Counted from the stretch's first letter, positions 15,166-23,502 are shown. The stretch: DNA of 27,242 nucleotides from Pseudomonadota bacterium (GCA_023389175.1 JAEWEW010000307.1:1-27242), one strand, 5' to 3'. Numbers and translations: made by a program. The notes: generated from the letters alone by a model not told the origin.

Positions 15166-17730
15166 ATGGAAGCCGGATCGCACGACAACGCGCGGGACCC
15201 GGCGCGATCTCGCGCCCCGGAGGGAGCCGGGCCGCCGCCGGATCCCGCCGGGCGCTCCGACTGGGAGGCCACCGCCCAGGCGCTGCGCCGGGCCGCGTTG
15301 CTGGTGGCGAAGATCGGCGGTCCCGAGGAACTGTTCGCCGGGATGGTGCGCCAGCTTACCGAGGACCTCGCGGCAGCGACCGCCTTCATCGCGGTCTTCG
15401 ACGATGCCGAGCGCACCCGCATGCGGACCCTGGCGGTCCGGCTCGACGGCCGCGCGCTGCGCAACTTCACCTACGAGCTGGAAGGCTCGCCCTGCGCCAG
15501 GGTGGTTGGCCAGTCGTTCCACTTCATCGCCGACGGCCTGCTGCGGGAGTTCCGGGGCGGAACGATCTTCGATGCCAAGGGCATGGATTCCTATGCCGCG
15601 TATCCGCTGAACACGAGCGACGGGACGCCGCTCGGGCTGATCACCGCAATGGACCGGCGGCCGATCCGTGATCCGGAGCTCGCCGAGTCGCTGATGAAGA
15701 TCTTCGCGGTGCGGGCAGCCGCGGAACTGGAGCGCCAGCGCGCCATCGAGGCGCTGAGCGATTCGGAGGCGAGCTACCGCGCCATCTTCGAGGCGGTGGA
15801 GGACGCGGTGTTCGTCCACGACTGGGATACCGGAGCGATTCTCGACGTCAACCGCCGCGCCTGCGAGGCCTACGGCTTTCCGCGCGAGGAGATGCTGGGC
15901 TGGAGCATCGACAAGTTCAGCTCCGGCGTCGCGCCGTATACCGGTGAGGATGCGATGGCCTGGGTGCAGCGGGCCAAGGCCGGGGAGCGGCCGCGCTTCA
16001 TCTGGCAGCGGCGCCGCAGCGACGGAGTCCTGCGCTGGGACGAGGTGCGGCTGAAGGCGGTGACGATCAACGGCAAGCCGCGGGTTCTCGCCTGCACCCG
16101 GGACATCACCGAGCGCAAGGAGGCGGTCGATGCGCTGCGCAGCCGCGAGGCCCAGTACCGCGCCATCTTCGACGGCTCGGCGGACTCGCTCGTGCTGTGG
16201 AACCGGCAGATCCGCATCGTCGACGTGAACGCCGCCTTCACCCGCATGTACGGCTACGAGCCGCACGAGGTGATCGGCGGCAGCTTCGGCAACCGGCTCT
16301 CGGAGGAGGAGGTGGCGCGGCGCAGCCGGCTGATCGAGCGCGCGCTCGCCGGCGAGCAGGGGCACCTCGAGACCACCACCGTGCGCAAGGACGGCAGCCG
16401 CCTCGACGTCGAGCTGCGCTACCTTCCGATCATGCACCAGGGCGAGCCGCATGTGCTGGTGGTGTCGCGCGACATCAGCGCGCGACGCGAGGCCGAGGCG
16501 CAGCGCGAGGAGCTGGAGAACCAGGTGCGCCAGGCGCAGAAGATGGAGGCCATCGGCCAGCTTACCGGCGGCATCGCGCACGACTTCAACAACATCCTCA
16601 CCACGGTGATCGGCTATCTCGCCATGGCCGAGGAGCGCGCCGCCCAGGGCGACGACCGCGACCTGGTCCGCCAGCTCGACCAGGCACATCTCGCGGCGAG
16701 CCGCGCGCGCGACCTGGTCTCGCAGATGCTCACCTTCGCCCGGCGCCAGGCGGGCGAGCGCAAGCCGAGCGAGCTCGGGACGATCGTGCGCCAGTCGGTC
16801 CAGCTGCTGCGCGCGACCATGCCGTCGTCCACCATCATCGACGCCGACGTGCCGTCCGCGCCGGTGACCGGGGAGGTCGACGGCGTGCAGCTGGAGCAGG
16901 TGCTGTTCAACCTGTGCATCAACGCGCGCGACGCGGTGGGCTCGCACGGCCGGATCCGGGTCGGGATGCGTGAGCGGGACGTCGGCCCGCTGCGCTGCGC
17001 CTCCTGCCGCAGCGACGTGCCGGCCGGCCGCTGGGTGGAGCTGAGCGTCGCGGACGACGGCACCGGCATCTCGCCCGAGGTACTCGGGCGGATGTTCGAT
17101 CCGTTCTACTCCACCAAGGAGATCGACCGCGGATCCGGCATGGGGCTCGCGATGGTGCATGGCATCGTCCACTCCCACGGCGGCCACATCCTGGTGGAGA
17201 CCCGCCCTGGCGCGGGCTCGACCTTTCGCGTCCTGCTGCCGCCCTGCGGGGAGATGGCGAACCGGGCCGCGGAGGCGGTGCCGCCCGCACGGACGGCGGC
17301 TGCCCGTTCCCGGCCGGGCCCCCTGTTCGGCCGCATCCTGCTGGTCGAGGACCAGGCGATGGTCGCGGAATTCATGTCGGAGCTGCTCGGCAGCTGGGGC
17401 CTCGAGGTGATCGTCCACGAGGATCCGCTCGCAGCGCTCGACTGGCTGCGCATCCCGACCAACCCGGTGGACCTGCTGATCACCGACCAGACGATGCCGC
17501 GCATGGCCGGCCTGGAGCTCGCCTCGCGCGCCGTGGACCTGCGTCCGACCATCGCGGTGCTGCTCTATACCGGCGATGCCGCGGTGTTCGGCGCGGAGGA
17601 GCTGCGCCGCAGCGGCGTGCGCAAGCTCATGCGCAAGCCGATCGAGCCGTCGACCCTGCACTCGGCGCTGGTCGAGTTGCTGCGCCGCCCGGTCCCGGAT
17701 CCGGATCGCGAGGCCGCAGCGGCCGGGTGA
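15166..17730 (+). CDS. Hybrid sensor histidine kinase GAF-PAS-PAS-HisKA-HATPase-REC
   Basis: This 854-residue soluble sensor has no transmembrane segment. In order: a GAF domain at about 50-195, PAS at about 201-315 and 328-445 (each opening YRAIF), a HisKA helix with phospho-acceptor His472 in GGIAHDFNNIL, a HATPase domain with N-box NLCINARDAV, DDGTGIS and GSGMGLAMVHGIV, and a C-terminal receiver from about 722 with Asp774 in ITDQTMPRM and Lys in MRKPIE. An unusual CASC pair (Cys611, Cys614) lies between the N-box and the ATP-binding DDG motif. No output gene is adjacent; the response regulator at 20694 is three genes away. The start ATG lacks a clear ribosome site. Its last 104 bp overlap the opposing GNAT gene. 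The sensed signal is unknown, probably cytosolic. Confidence 0.93.
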   Translation: MEAGSHDNARDPARSRAPEGAGPPPDPAGRSDWEATAQALRRAALLVAKIGGPEELFAGMVRQLTEDLAAATAFIAVFDDAERTRMRTLAVRLDGRALRNFTYELEGSPCARVVGQSFHFIADGLLREFRGGTIFDAKGMDSYAAYPLNTSDGTPLGLITAMDRRPIRDPELAESLMKIFAVRAAAELERQRAIEALSDSEASYRAIFEAVEDAVFVHDWDTGAILDVNRRACEAYGFPREEMLGWSIDKFSSGVAPYTGEDAMAWVQRAKAGERPRFIWQRRRSDGVLRWDEVRLKAVTINGKPRVLACTRDITERKEAVDALRSREAQYRAIFDGSADSLVLWNRQIRIVDVNAAFTRMYGYEPHEVIGGSFGNRLSEEEVARRSRLIERALAGEQGHLETTTVRKDGSRLDVELRYLPIMHQGEPHVLVVSRDISARREAEAQREELENQVRQAQKMEAIGQLTGGIAHDFNNILTTVIGYLAMAEERAAQGDDRDLVRQLDQAHLAASRARDLVSQMLTFARRQAGERKPSELGTIVRQSVQLLRATMPSSTIIDADVPSAPVTGEVDGVQLEQVLFNLCINARDAVGSHGRIRVGMRERDVGPLRCASCRSDVPAGRWVELSVADDGTGISPEVLGRMFDPFYSTKEIDRGSGMGLAMVHGIVHSHGGHILVETRPGAGSTFRVLLPPCGEMANRAAEAVPPARTAAARSRPGPLFGRILLVEDQAMVAEFMSELLGSWGLEVIVHEDPLAALDWLRIPTNPVDLLITDQTMPRMAGLELASRAVDLRPTIAVLLYTGDAAVFGAEELRRSGVRKLMRKPIEPSTLHSALVELLRRPVPDPDREAAAAG

Positions 17731-18199
17731 TCCTCACCAGCGTCGCATCGCCGGGATAGGGGCCGAGCTCGAAGCCGACCCGGCGCGCCAGCGCGAGCAT
17801 CGGGCGGTTGTAGCGCAGCACCTCGCCGACGGCGTTGGCGAGCCCGCGCCGCTCGGCATCGGCGATCACCTGGCGCAGCAGCGCCAGTCCGAGGCCGCGC
17901 CGCTGAAACGCGTCGCCGACCGCGACCGCGACGTTGCAGGTCTCGGGCGATGCCGGATCGATCGCGTACTCGGCGAAGCCGGCGAGGCTCCCGGCCGGCG
18001 TATCGACGACGACGAAGCGATGCAGCGGGTCATCCCGGCGCAGCGCGTCGGCGAGGATCGATGGCAGCGACGAGACCGGTGCGAAGAAGCGCTGTGCCCG
18101 CGCGATCATCGAGAGGCCCTGGACGAAGGACTCGAGCGCCGGCAGGTCCGCGGGCTTCGCTGGCCGCAGGGTGAGCACGGTGGTGTCCATCTCCGGCAC
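17627..18199 (-). CDS. GNAT N-acetyltransferase, Pat-like
   Basis: A GNAT acetyltransferase of 190 residues with the Pat-type N-terminus LRPAKPADLPALESFVQGLS and RFFAP, the CoA loop QRRGLGLALLRQV, and the C-terminal RPMLALARRVGFELGPYPGD, which resembles the GNAT at 13572. It begins 6 bp after the MFS gene (GTG 18199 or ATG 18190; neither has a well-spaced ribosome site) and is the last gene of a diiron-MFS-GNAT unit. The final ~30 residues are Pro/Arg/Ala-rich, are read antisense to the kinase receiver, and look like a run-on tail beyond the fold. Substrate unknown. Confidence 0.88.
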   Translation of the reverse strand: MPEMDTTVLTLRPAKPADLPALESFVQGLSMIARAQRFFAPVSSLPSILADALRRDDPLHRFVVVDTPAGSLAGFAEYAIDPASPETCNVAVAVGDAFQRRGLGLALLRQVIADAERRGLANAVGEVLRYNRPMLALARRVGFELGPYPGDATLVRITRPLRPRDPDPGPGGAATRPAPSAGSTARSACA

Positions 18200-18205
18200 C
18201 GGTGC

Positions 18206-19492
18206 TCAGGCGGCGAGCGCCGGCCCCGCGCCGGCGGGTCGGGTCGGGGCAAGGCGGCGACCGCGCAGCAGGAACGGCAGGTGCGCCGCGGCCGCGACCA
18301 GCGAGAGGGCGACGTCCAGCAGCCAGAATGCGCGATAACCCGCGGCCGGATCGTGCCATTCCGCCGCGAGCCCGCCGAGCCAGACGCCCGCGAAGCAGCC
18401 GGCCTGGTGCAGCAGCACGACGCTGCCGAAGATCGTCGCGAAGCGCGCCGGCCCGAACTCGCGCGAGACCAGCAGGCTGGTCGGGGGCAGGATCGCCATG
18501 TAGGTCAGGCCCATCGCTACCGCGAAGGCGAGCAGCACCGACGGCGTCGCGGGCAACAGCAGGAAGGCGGCGATGAAGACGGCGCGCAGGCCGTGCAGCG
18601 CCAGCAGGACCATCGCCGGCGCATGGCGCTTCAACACCACGCCGATGCCGAGCGCGCCGGCGATGTTCGCGGCGCCCAGCAGCGCGAGCCAGACGCCGGA
18701 GAGGCCGGCCGGCAGGCCGCAACGATCGATCACGCCGGGCATGTGAACGTTCAGGAAGGCGACATGCAGGCCGCAGGCAGCGAACCCGCCGCCGATCAGC
18801 CAGAAGGCGCGGCTGCCGAGCGCGCCGGCGAGGCTTGCGGGCTGCGGCGCGGCCGCTTCCCCGGTGTCGCCCGCGCGGATCCGGGGGGCAACCCCACCGG
18901 TCGCACCCGGGGCTGCGGTCGCCATCGCAGGCGCCGGGCCGCTGCGGAACGCCAGTGCAAGCGGCAGGGCGAGCATTGCGAGGCCTGCGGTCGACCACAG
19001 CGCCGCCTGCCAGCCCGCCGCGACGATCACGGCCTGGGTACCTGGTCCGAGCAGCATCTGGCCGAGCGAGCCGCCAGCGCCGACGATGCCGATCGCGAGC
19101 GCCTGGTGCGCGGGCGGCACGCGTCGTCCGACTTCGGCGAGCAGCACCGCGACGCTGCTCATCGCCGTGGCCGCGGCGGCGGTCAGGACGACCGCGGTGC
19201 CGAAGAGCAGCGCGTCGCCGCCGAGCACAGTCGCCGCGTTGCCCGCGGCGAAGAGCAGCAAGCCGGCCGCGATCACCCGCGCTGCGCCGTAGCGATCGGC
19301 CAGCATGCCGACCACCGGCTGCGAGACGCCCTGGACCAGCTGGCCGATCGCGACCGCGAGGCTGATGGTGGCGAGGCCGATGCCGGTCGCCGTGTTGATC
19401 GGCGAGACGAAGAGGCCGAACGCCGACCGGCTGCCGAGCGCCAGCGCGATCAGCACGGTCGCCGCGAGCGTGCAACGCCAGGTCGCGTTCAT
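18206..19492 (-). CDS. Major facilitator superfamily transporter
   Basis: The 428-residue product has twelve hydrophobic segments in two halves joined by an Ala/Gly/Pro-rich loop at about residues 183-220. The loop 2-3 signature GMLADRYGAARVI is the MFS GxxxDRxG motif. The first helix carries GSRSAFGLFVSP, as in the monocarboxylate/oxalate-formate-like MFS branch. AGGAGG stands six bases before the ATG. The gene begins 21 bp after the diiron protein and ends 6 bp before the GNAT, so the three are very likely one transcript. Substrate and direction are unknown. Confidence 0.92.
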   Translation of the reverse strand: MNATWRCTLAATVLIALALGSRSAFGLFVSPINTATGIGLATISLAVAIGQLVQGVSQPVVGMLADRYGAARVIAAGLLLFAAGNAATVLGGDALLFGTAVVLTAAAATAMSSVAVLLAEVGRRVPPAHQALAIGIVGAGGSLGQMLLGPGTQAVIVAAGWQAALWSTAGLAMLALPLALAFRSGPAPAMATAAPGATGGVAPRIRAGDTGEAAAPQPASLAGALGSRAFWLIGGGFAACGLHVAFLNVHMPGVIDRCGLPAGLSGVWLALLGAANIAGALGIGVVLKRHAPAMVLLALHGLRAVFIAAFLLLPATPSVLLAFAVAMGLTYMAILPPTSLLVSREFGPARFATIFGSVVLLHQAGCFAGVWLGGLAAEWHDPAAGYRAFWLLDVALSLVAAAAHLPFLLRGRRLAPTRPAGAGPALAA

Positions 19493-19513
19493 GCCGGTCC
19501 TCCTGCTGCCCAG

Positions 19514-20518
19514 CTAGACGAACACCGGCAACCGCTCGCCAGGCGAGGCGGGGACGGCGTAGGAGAGCGGCGCGAGCGCGTCGGCGATGCGCTTGCGCTG
19601 CGCCTCGTCGAGCATCCCGGCGAGCACCTTGCCGAAGCGCGGCACCTGCGAGCCCGACACGATGTACTGCCAGCGGTACGCCTTGAGGAACTGGTGGTGG
19701 ATCGCGGCCTGCTGGACCGGCGTATAGCGGCTCGCCGCGACGTGCATGAACCAGTCGGAATCGGCGGAGGCCTGCACGCGGAGGATGCCGTCCAACGCCC
19801 CGACCAGCTCGATGAAGTCGCCGACCGCGTGGTCGCGGGCCGCGCCATCGATCGCGGCGTCCTCGCGCAGCAGCTCGAGCTCGACGCCGATCGCGTTCTG
19901 GGACTCCTCCTGCCAGTGAAAGAGGAAGACGTCCTTCCAGAGCTCCGAGAGCCCGGCATCCTGGCGAAGGCTCTCGCGGTAGTGGACCTGGGTGAACAGA
20001 TCGATGTCGAGCATGAAGGCGAGCACCGCCCAGGTGCTCCTGGCGAGCACCGCGCCGGCCACCTCGTGTGGTCTCGCGGTGAACTCGTAGCCGGCGGGCA
20101 TCACCTCGGCGAGCATCTGCTCGATGCGCAGGAAGAGCCGCTGGTGCTCGAGCTCCTCGTCGCCGGAGATCCGCACCAGCGCCTCGAGCGCGGCCTGGTC
20201 GCCCGGCCAGCGGTTGCGGCTCGCCTCCAGCATCCTGGTGCCGAGGAAGCGCTCGGCGAGGTCGAACACGTTGGCATAGGTGCGGCCCTGCACCTGGCTG
20301 AACAGGCGACGGTCGGCCGGAGCCAGGAAGCCGAGCTCGTCGACCAGCGAGAGGCCAATGGGCAGGAACATCGTCGAGAGATCGAAGCGCCGTCCGCGGA
20401 TGACGTCCCGGTCGATATCCGGGCGCATGCTCCGGGCGTCCTCCGGTGCCAGGGCAGGGCGGGCGGCGGAGCTGCGGCTATCACCGGACGAACCGGCATG
20501 CTCGATCTGTGCGCTCAT
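19514..20518 (-). CDS. Ferritin-like diiron protein, AurF-type oxygenase relative
   Basis: The 334-residue all-helical product begins its conserved part with PDIDRDVIRGRRFDLST and FSQVQGRTYANVFDLAERFLG. Carboxylate/histidine pairs expected for a diiron centre are visible: Glu122-x-x-His125 in DEELEHQRLF, and His201 with Glu204/Glu205 in FHWQEESQNAI. A third conserved block is YRWQYIVSGSQVPRF. This pattern belongs to a proteobacterial family usually called hypothetical or diiron oxygenase, related to the N-oxygenase AurF. The ATG at 20518 has GAGG seven bases upstream; a longer in-frame start at 20749 would run through the promoter region and into the divergent regulator gene. It heads the MFS-GNAT unit. 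The reaction is unknown. Confidence 0.78.
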   Translation of the reverse strand: MSAQIEHAGSSGDSRSSAARPALAPEDARSMRPDIDRDVIRGRRFDLSTMFLPIGLSLVDELGFLAPADRRLFSQVQGRTYANVFDLAERFLGTRMLEASRNRWPGDQAALEALVRISGDEELEHQRLFLRIEQMLAEVMPAGYEFTARPHEVAGAVLARSTWAVLAFMLDIDLFTQVHYRESLRQDAGLSELWKDVFLFHWQEESQNAIGVELELLREDAAIDGAARDHAVGDFIELVGALDGILRVQASADSDWFMHVAASRYTPVQQAAIHHQFLKAYRWQYIVSGSQVPRFGKVLAGMLDEAQRKRIADALAPLSYAVPASPGERLPVFV

Positions 20519-20693
20519 GTGCGGGCCTCGGAGGGGCCTCGTGCGCGGGCCCCGGAGCGCCCGGGGCCGATTCCCCGAGGCGCGAGGCAATCGTGGGCAT
20601 TGCCGGTATCGCCGCCGCGTCAGGTCGCTCGCGGCTTGTTGCGGTTTGGTATCCGGCTTGTCATTTGGGCAACTCTGGCCGCAAAATCCCGCC
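20519..20693. promoter_or_regulatory. Divergent promoter region of the diiron operon and OmpR-type regulator
   Basis: This 175-bp gap separates two divergent starts. For the regulator, TTGTCA (20658-20663), 18 bp, CAAAAT (20682-20687) is a possible promoter; it would place transcription start at or next to the ATG at 20694, and no Shine-Dalgarno precedes that ATG, so the transcript may be leaderless. No clear minus-strand promoter or direct-repeat box was identified by eye. Confidence 0.35.
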
Positions 20694-21470
20694 ATGCAGA
20701 CCAACGGTCGCCTGCTCGTCGTCGACGATGACCCGAGTGTCCGGGCCATGCTGCTCGAATACCTCCGGGGGCATCGCTACGAAGTGCGCGCGGTGGACAG
20801 CGGCACGGAGATGCGCGCGGAGCTCGAGCGCGACCTGCCGGACCTGATCCTCCTGGATCTCCGCCTGCCCGGGGAGGATGGCCTCACGCTCGCGCGCTTC
20901 CTGCGCGAGCGCTACGACGTCGGCATCATCATGGTGACCGCCTCGGGCGATGTCTTCGATCGCGTCGTCGGGTTGGAGGTCGGCGCCGACGACTACGTCG
21001 CCAAGCCGTTCGAGCCGCGCGAGCTGCTCGCGCGCGTGCGCAGCGTGCTGCGACGGATGCAGGCCCGGCCGCAGGGCGCTGGAGAGGGCAAGACGGCGGA
21101 GGCGGGCGGCACCGCCGGGATGGCTCGGCGCGTGCGTGTCGGCCGCTGCGAGCTCGATACCGAGGCGCGCCGCCTGTTCGACAACGGCGAGGAAGTGCCG
21201 CTGACCGCCATGGAGTTCGAGCTGCTTCGGGTCTTCCTCGCGAATCCCGAGCGGGTGCTGTCACGGGACCAGCTGCTCCTGCGCACGCGCAACCGCGAAT
21301 GGGAGCCGTTCGACCGGTCGATCGACATCCGGATCGGCCGGTTGCGGCGCAAGATCGAACCCGAGCCGGGCGGCGAGCCGCGCTGCATCCGAACCGTGCG
21401 CAACGGCGGCTACATGTACGTCCCGCTGCCTGAAGGCGAGCCCGCGCGCCGCGCGGTCGCCGCGGACTGA
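20694..21470 (+). CDS. OmpR/PhoB-family response regulator
   Basis: The 258-residue product is a two-domain transcription factor. The receiver has acidic pocket Asp11-13, phospho-acceptor Asp55 in LILLDLRLPGEDG, Thr82 and Lys104 in VAKPFEPRELL. After a Gly/Ala linker the winged-helix domain runs from about residue 150, with LTAMEFELLRVFLANPERVLSRDQLL, a recognition helix SIDIRIGRLRRKIE and the wing IRTVRNGGYMYVP. No histidine kinase is adjacent, making it an orphan; the hybrid kinase at 15166 is the nearest. It is divergent from the diiron-MFS-GNAT genes, which it may control (inference from position). Confidence 0.95.
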   Translation: MQTNGRLLVVDDDPSVRAMLLEYLRGHRYEVRAVDSGTEMRAELERDLPDLILLDLRLPGEDGLTLARFLRERYDVGIIMVTASGDVFDRVVGLEVGADDYVAKPFEPRELLARVRSVLRRMQARPQGAGEGKTAEAGGTAGMARRVRVGRCELDTEARRLFDNGEEVPLTAMEFELLRVFLANPERVLSRDQLLLRTRNREWEPFDRSIDIRIGRLRRKIEPEPGGEPRCIRTVRNGGYMYVPLPEGEPARRAVAAD

Positions 21471-21482
21471 TCCACGCCGGCT

Positions 21483-21503
21483 GGCGCGTCGCAGCGACGC
21501 GCC
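21483..21503. terminator. Hairpin between convergent genes
   Basis: A perfect 9-bp stem (GGCGCGTCG with CGACGCGCC) with a 3-base loop CAG lies between the stop codons of the response regulator and the hydrolase. It lacks a T-run, so it may act as a weak or bidirectional terminator. Confidence 0.45.
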
Positions 21504-21516
21504 CCCGGGGCCCGTG

Positions 21517-22194
21517 TCAGGCGAGCGTCCTCAGCAGCCAGCGGTTCAGGTCCGCGATTTCCTCGGCGCAGACCGAGTGCGGCATCGGGTACTCATGCCA
21601 CTCGACCGGATGGCCCATGGCGATGAGCGCGTCGCGCGATGCGGTGGCACGGTCGATCGGGATGACCGGGTCCGCGCTGCCGTGGGCAAGGAAGATCGGC
21701 ACGTCGGCGTTGGCCTGGTGCCGTTCCGCCTCCGCGACGGCGGCGAGCGGCAGGTAGCCGGACAGGCCCACCAGTCCGGCGAGACGTTCCGGGTAGCGCA
21801 GGCCGGTCATCAGCGTCATCGCGCAGCCCTGCGAGAAGCCCATCAGCACGATGCGGTCCGCGGCAATGCCGCGCTCACGCTCGCGAGCGACCAGCGCCTG
21901 GACCAGCGCCTGGGAGGCGCGCAGTCCGCGCTCGTCCTCGCGCCGGGAAATCTCCGTGCCGATGATGTCGTACCAGGCGCGCATGCGCATGCCGCCATTG
22001 ATCGTGACCGGCATCACCGGTGCGTGCGGGAACAGGAAGCGCACCTCGCCGACCGGATCCAGCCGGAGTTCCTGCGCTATCGGAACGAAATCCGTCCCGT
22101 CGGCGCCAAGCCCGTGCAGAACGATCAGGCTCGCGGTGGGATGCTTGCCGGACTGGAGCTCGATCACCTCCAGGGTCAGGTCGCCCGCCGTCAT
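21517..22194 (-). CDS. Alpha/beta hydrolase, carboxylesterase/phospholipase type
   Basis: The 225-residue product is a small serine esterase (Abhydrolase_2 type), probably cytosolic as no signal peptide is seen. The oxyanion segment is LHGLGADGTDF, the nucleophile Ser121 is in GFSQG, and Asp175 (GSADPVIP) and His206 (MPHSV) complete the triad. ATG 22194 overlaps the queH stop by 4 bp, so translation is probably coupled; an upstream in-frame start at 22302 would lie in queH and is rejected. Natural substrate unknown; short-chain acyl esters are typical of the family. Confidence 0.93.
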   Translation of the reverse strand: MTAGDLTLEVIELQSGKHPTASLIVLHGLGADGTDFVPIAQELRLDPVGEVRFLFPHAPVMPVTINGGMRMRAWYDIIGTEISRREDERGLRASQALVQALVARERERGIAADRIVLMGFSQGCAMTLMTGLRYPERLAGLVGLSGYLPLAAVAEAERHQANADVPIFLAHGSADPVIPIDRATASRDALIAMGHPVEWHEYPMPHSVCAEEIADLNRWLLRTLA

Positions 22195-22895
22195 TCCTGC
22201 GCGCCCCCGGCCGGCTTGCCGTAGTACTGCACGCCGATGCGGATGCGGTCCCGGCCGCTCGCGCGGCGGTGCCGGTTGGTGTCCCGCAGCGAGTACACGC
22301 AACCGCAGTATTCCTGCTGGTAGAACATCTCGCGCTTGGAGATCTCGATCATGCGGGCCGAGCCGCCCCCCTTGCGCCAGTTGTAGTCCCAGTAGTGCAT
22401 GCCGGGATAGCGCGAGGCGGCGCGGATGCCGCAGCCGTTGATCTGCGCCATGTCCTTCCAGCGGGAGATGCCGAGCGAGCTGCTGAAGACGCTGAAGCCG
22501 TTCTCGTGCGCGTAGAGCGCGGTGCGCTCGAAGCGCATGTCGAAGCAGGCGGTGCAGCGGGCTCCGCGCTCCGGCTCGTTCTCCAGCCCCTGCGCGCGGG
22601 CGAACCAGTTGTCCGTGTCATAGTCGGCATCGACGAACGGGATGCCGTGCTTCTCGGCGAAGCGGATGTTCTCGTTCTTGCGCAGCTCGTACTCGCGCTG
22701 CGGATGGATGTTCGGGTTGTAGAAGAAGATGGTGAAGTCGATGCCCGAGGCGAGGATCGCCTCCATCGGCTCGGCCGAGCACGGCGCGCAGCAGGAATGC
22801 AGCAGCAGCCGGTCGTGGCCGCCCGGCAGGGCGAGCCTCGGGCGCTCTGGCGCATCGCCGCTCGGGACGGGCGCTGGCGGAGCTGGATGCGACAT
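22191..22895 (-). CDS. queH: Epoxyqueuosine reductase QueH
   Basis: QueH (formerly DUF208) reduces epoxyqueuosine to queuosine in tRNA wobble positions; it is the non-orthologous replacement of cobalamin-dependent QueG. The 234-residue product has HSCCAPC (Cys35, Cys36, Cys39), RCTAC (Cys114, Cys117), the block FSSSLGISRWKD, and CGCVYSLRD (Cys197, Cys199), all family hallmarks that bind the iron-sulfur cluster. ATG 22895 has AGGAGG ten bases upstream; an ATG at 22919 precedes that site and is less likely. The N-terminal 25 residues are Pro-rich and outside the fold. The hydrolase gene overlaps its end. Confidence 0.95.
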   Translation of the reverse strand: MSHPAPPAPVPSGDAPERPRLALPGGHDRLLLHSCCAPCSAEPMEAILASGIDFTIFFYNPNIHPQREYELRKNENIRFAEKHGIPFVDADYDTDNWFARAQGLENEPERGARCTACFDMRFERTALYAHENGFSVFSSSLGISRWKDMAQINGCGIRAASRYPGMHYWDYNWRKGGGSARMIEISKREMFYQQEYCGCVYSLRDTNRHRRASGRDRIRIGVQYYGKPAGGAQE

Positions 22896-23068
22896 CGCGG
22901 CTTTGCCTCCTGGCTTCAATCCAAATTAGCGGCCTTTGATTTTAGCCGGGCGGTCCACGGTCCCGGTTGCCGGGTGCCTCGTCGGAAGGGATACCGGGGC
23001 ACGGCAGCTTCCTTGCGTCATCGGCGCCTCATTCGAGGTCGCGCCGCTATCGGCCGGCGCACGCCCGG

Positions 23069-23479
23069 CTAGCTTCCCGCCTCGTCGCTCAGGCGCCGTT
23101 TCAGCCGGCCGAGCATGGTGCTCGCATAGGCGGCGTAGGGGCCGATCCAGCGCTCGTGGATGCCATGGATCGGCAGCGCGTCGAGCGAGTTCCAGCGCTC
23201 GCGCCCGCGTCGCTCGACCACGACCAGCCCCGCCTGCTCCAGCACCCGCAGGTGCTGCATCACCGTGCAGCGATCCAGCTCCGGCACCGCCTCGCAGAGC
23301 ATGCCGGTGGTGCGCGGTCCCGTCTTCATCGCGTCGAGCAATCGGCGTCGCACGCGATGGCCGAGCGCCTTGAACAGGAGATCGTCCGCGTCGTCCGGGT
23401 CAGCCGGCGCGGGACCGATGTCCCCGGCAAGGCCGGTGGCGCCGCCGTGGCGGCGAGCGCGATGCAGGGCGGTTGACAT
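23069..23479 (-). CDS. ArsR-family winged-helix regulator
   Basis: The 136-residue product has an ArsR/SmtB-like helix-turn-helix from about residue 33 to 98: LLFKALGHRVRRRLLDAM, then MLCEAVPELDRCTVMQHLRVLEQAGLVVVERRGRERW. No metal-binding ELCVC motif is seen, so it is not an arsenic sensor of the classical type. It is divergent from an SRPBCC/AHSA1 gene, a very common pairing. A perfect palindrome spans its start codon, implying autorepression. No Shine-Dalgarno precedes ATG 23479 and a TATAGT -10 lies about 8 bases before it, so its mRNA may be leaderless. The ligand is unknown. Confidence 0.9.
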   Translation of the reverse strand: MSTALHRARRHGGATGLAGDIGPAPADPDDADDLLFKALGHRVRRRLLDAMKTGPRTTGMLCEAVPELDRCTVMQHLRVLEQAGLVVVERRGRERWNSLDALPIHGIHERWIGPYAAYASTMLGRLKRRLSDEAGS

Positions 23480-23502
23480 GTTATAGAACTATAACATACG
23501 AT
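23473..23502 (+). promoter_or_regulatory. SRPBCC promoter containing a palindromic ArsR operator
   Basis: TTGACA at 23473-23478, 18 bp, TACGAT at 23497-23502 form a plus-strand promoter for the SRPBCC gene. The spacer is almost filled by a perfect inverted repeat, arms ATGTTATAG and CTATAACAT around AA (23478-23497), which also covers the ArsR start codon on the other strand. One bound dimer would shut both genes. Confidence 0.75.

Noticed and set aside
14787..15671. Plus-strand frame before and into the kinase gene
   Set aside because: Runs out of frame into the GAF domain and has no ribosome site or homology.
14773..17661. 962-codon minus-strand frame
   Set aside because: Antisense to the hybrid kinase; Arg/Ala/His-rich with no recognisable fold.
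17576..20731. 1051-codon plus-strand frame
   Set aside because: Runs antisense through GNAT, MFS and diiron genes; composition typical of a GC-driven shadow.
23069..23479. Arsenic resistance locus
   Set aside because: The ArsR-type regulator lacks the Cys metal motif and is paired with SRPBCC; no arsB, arsC or arsM is present.
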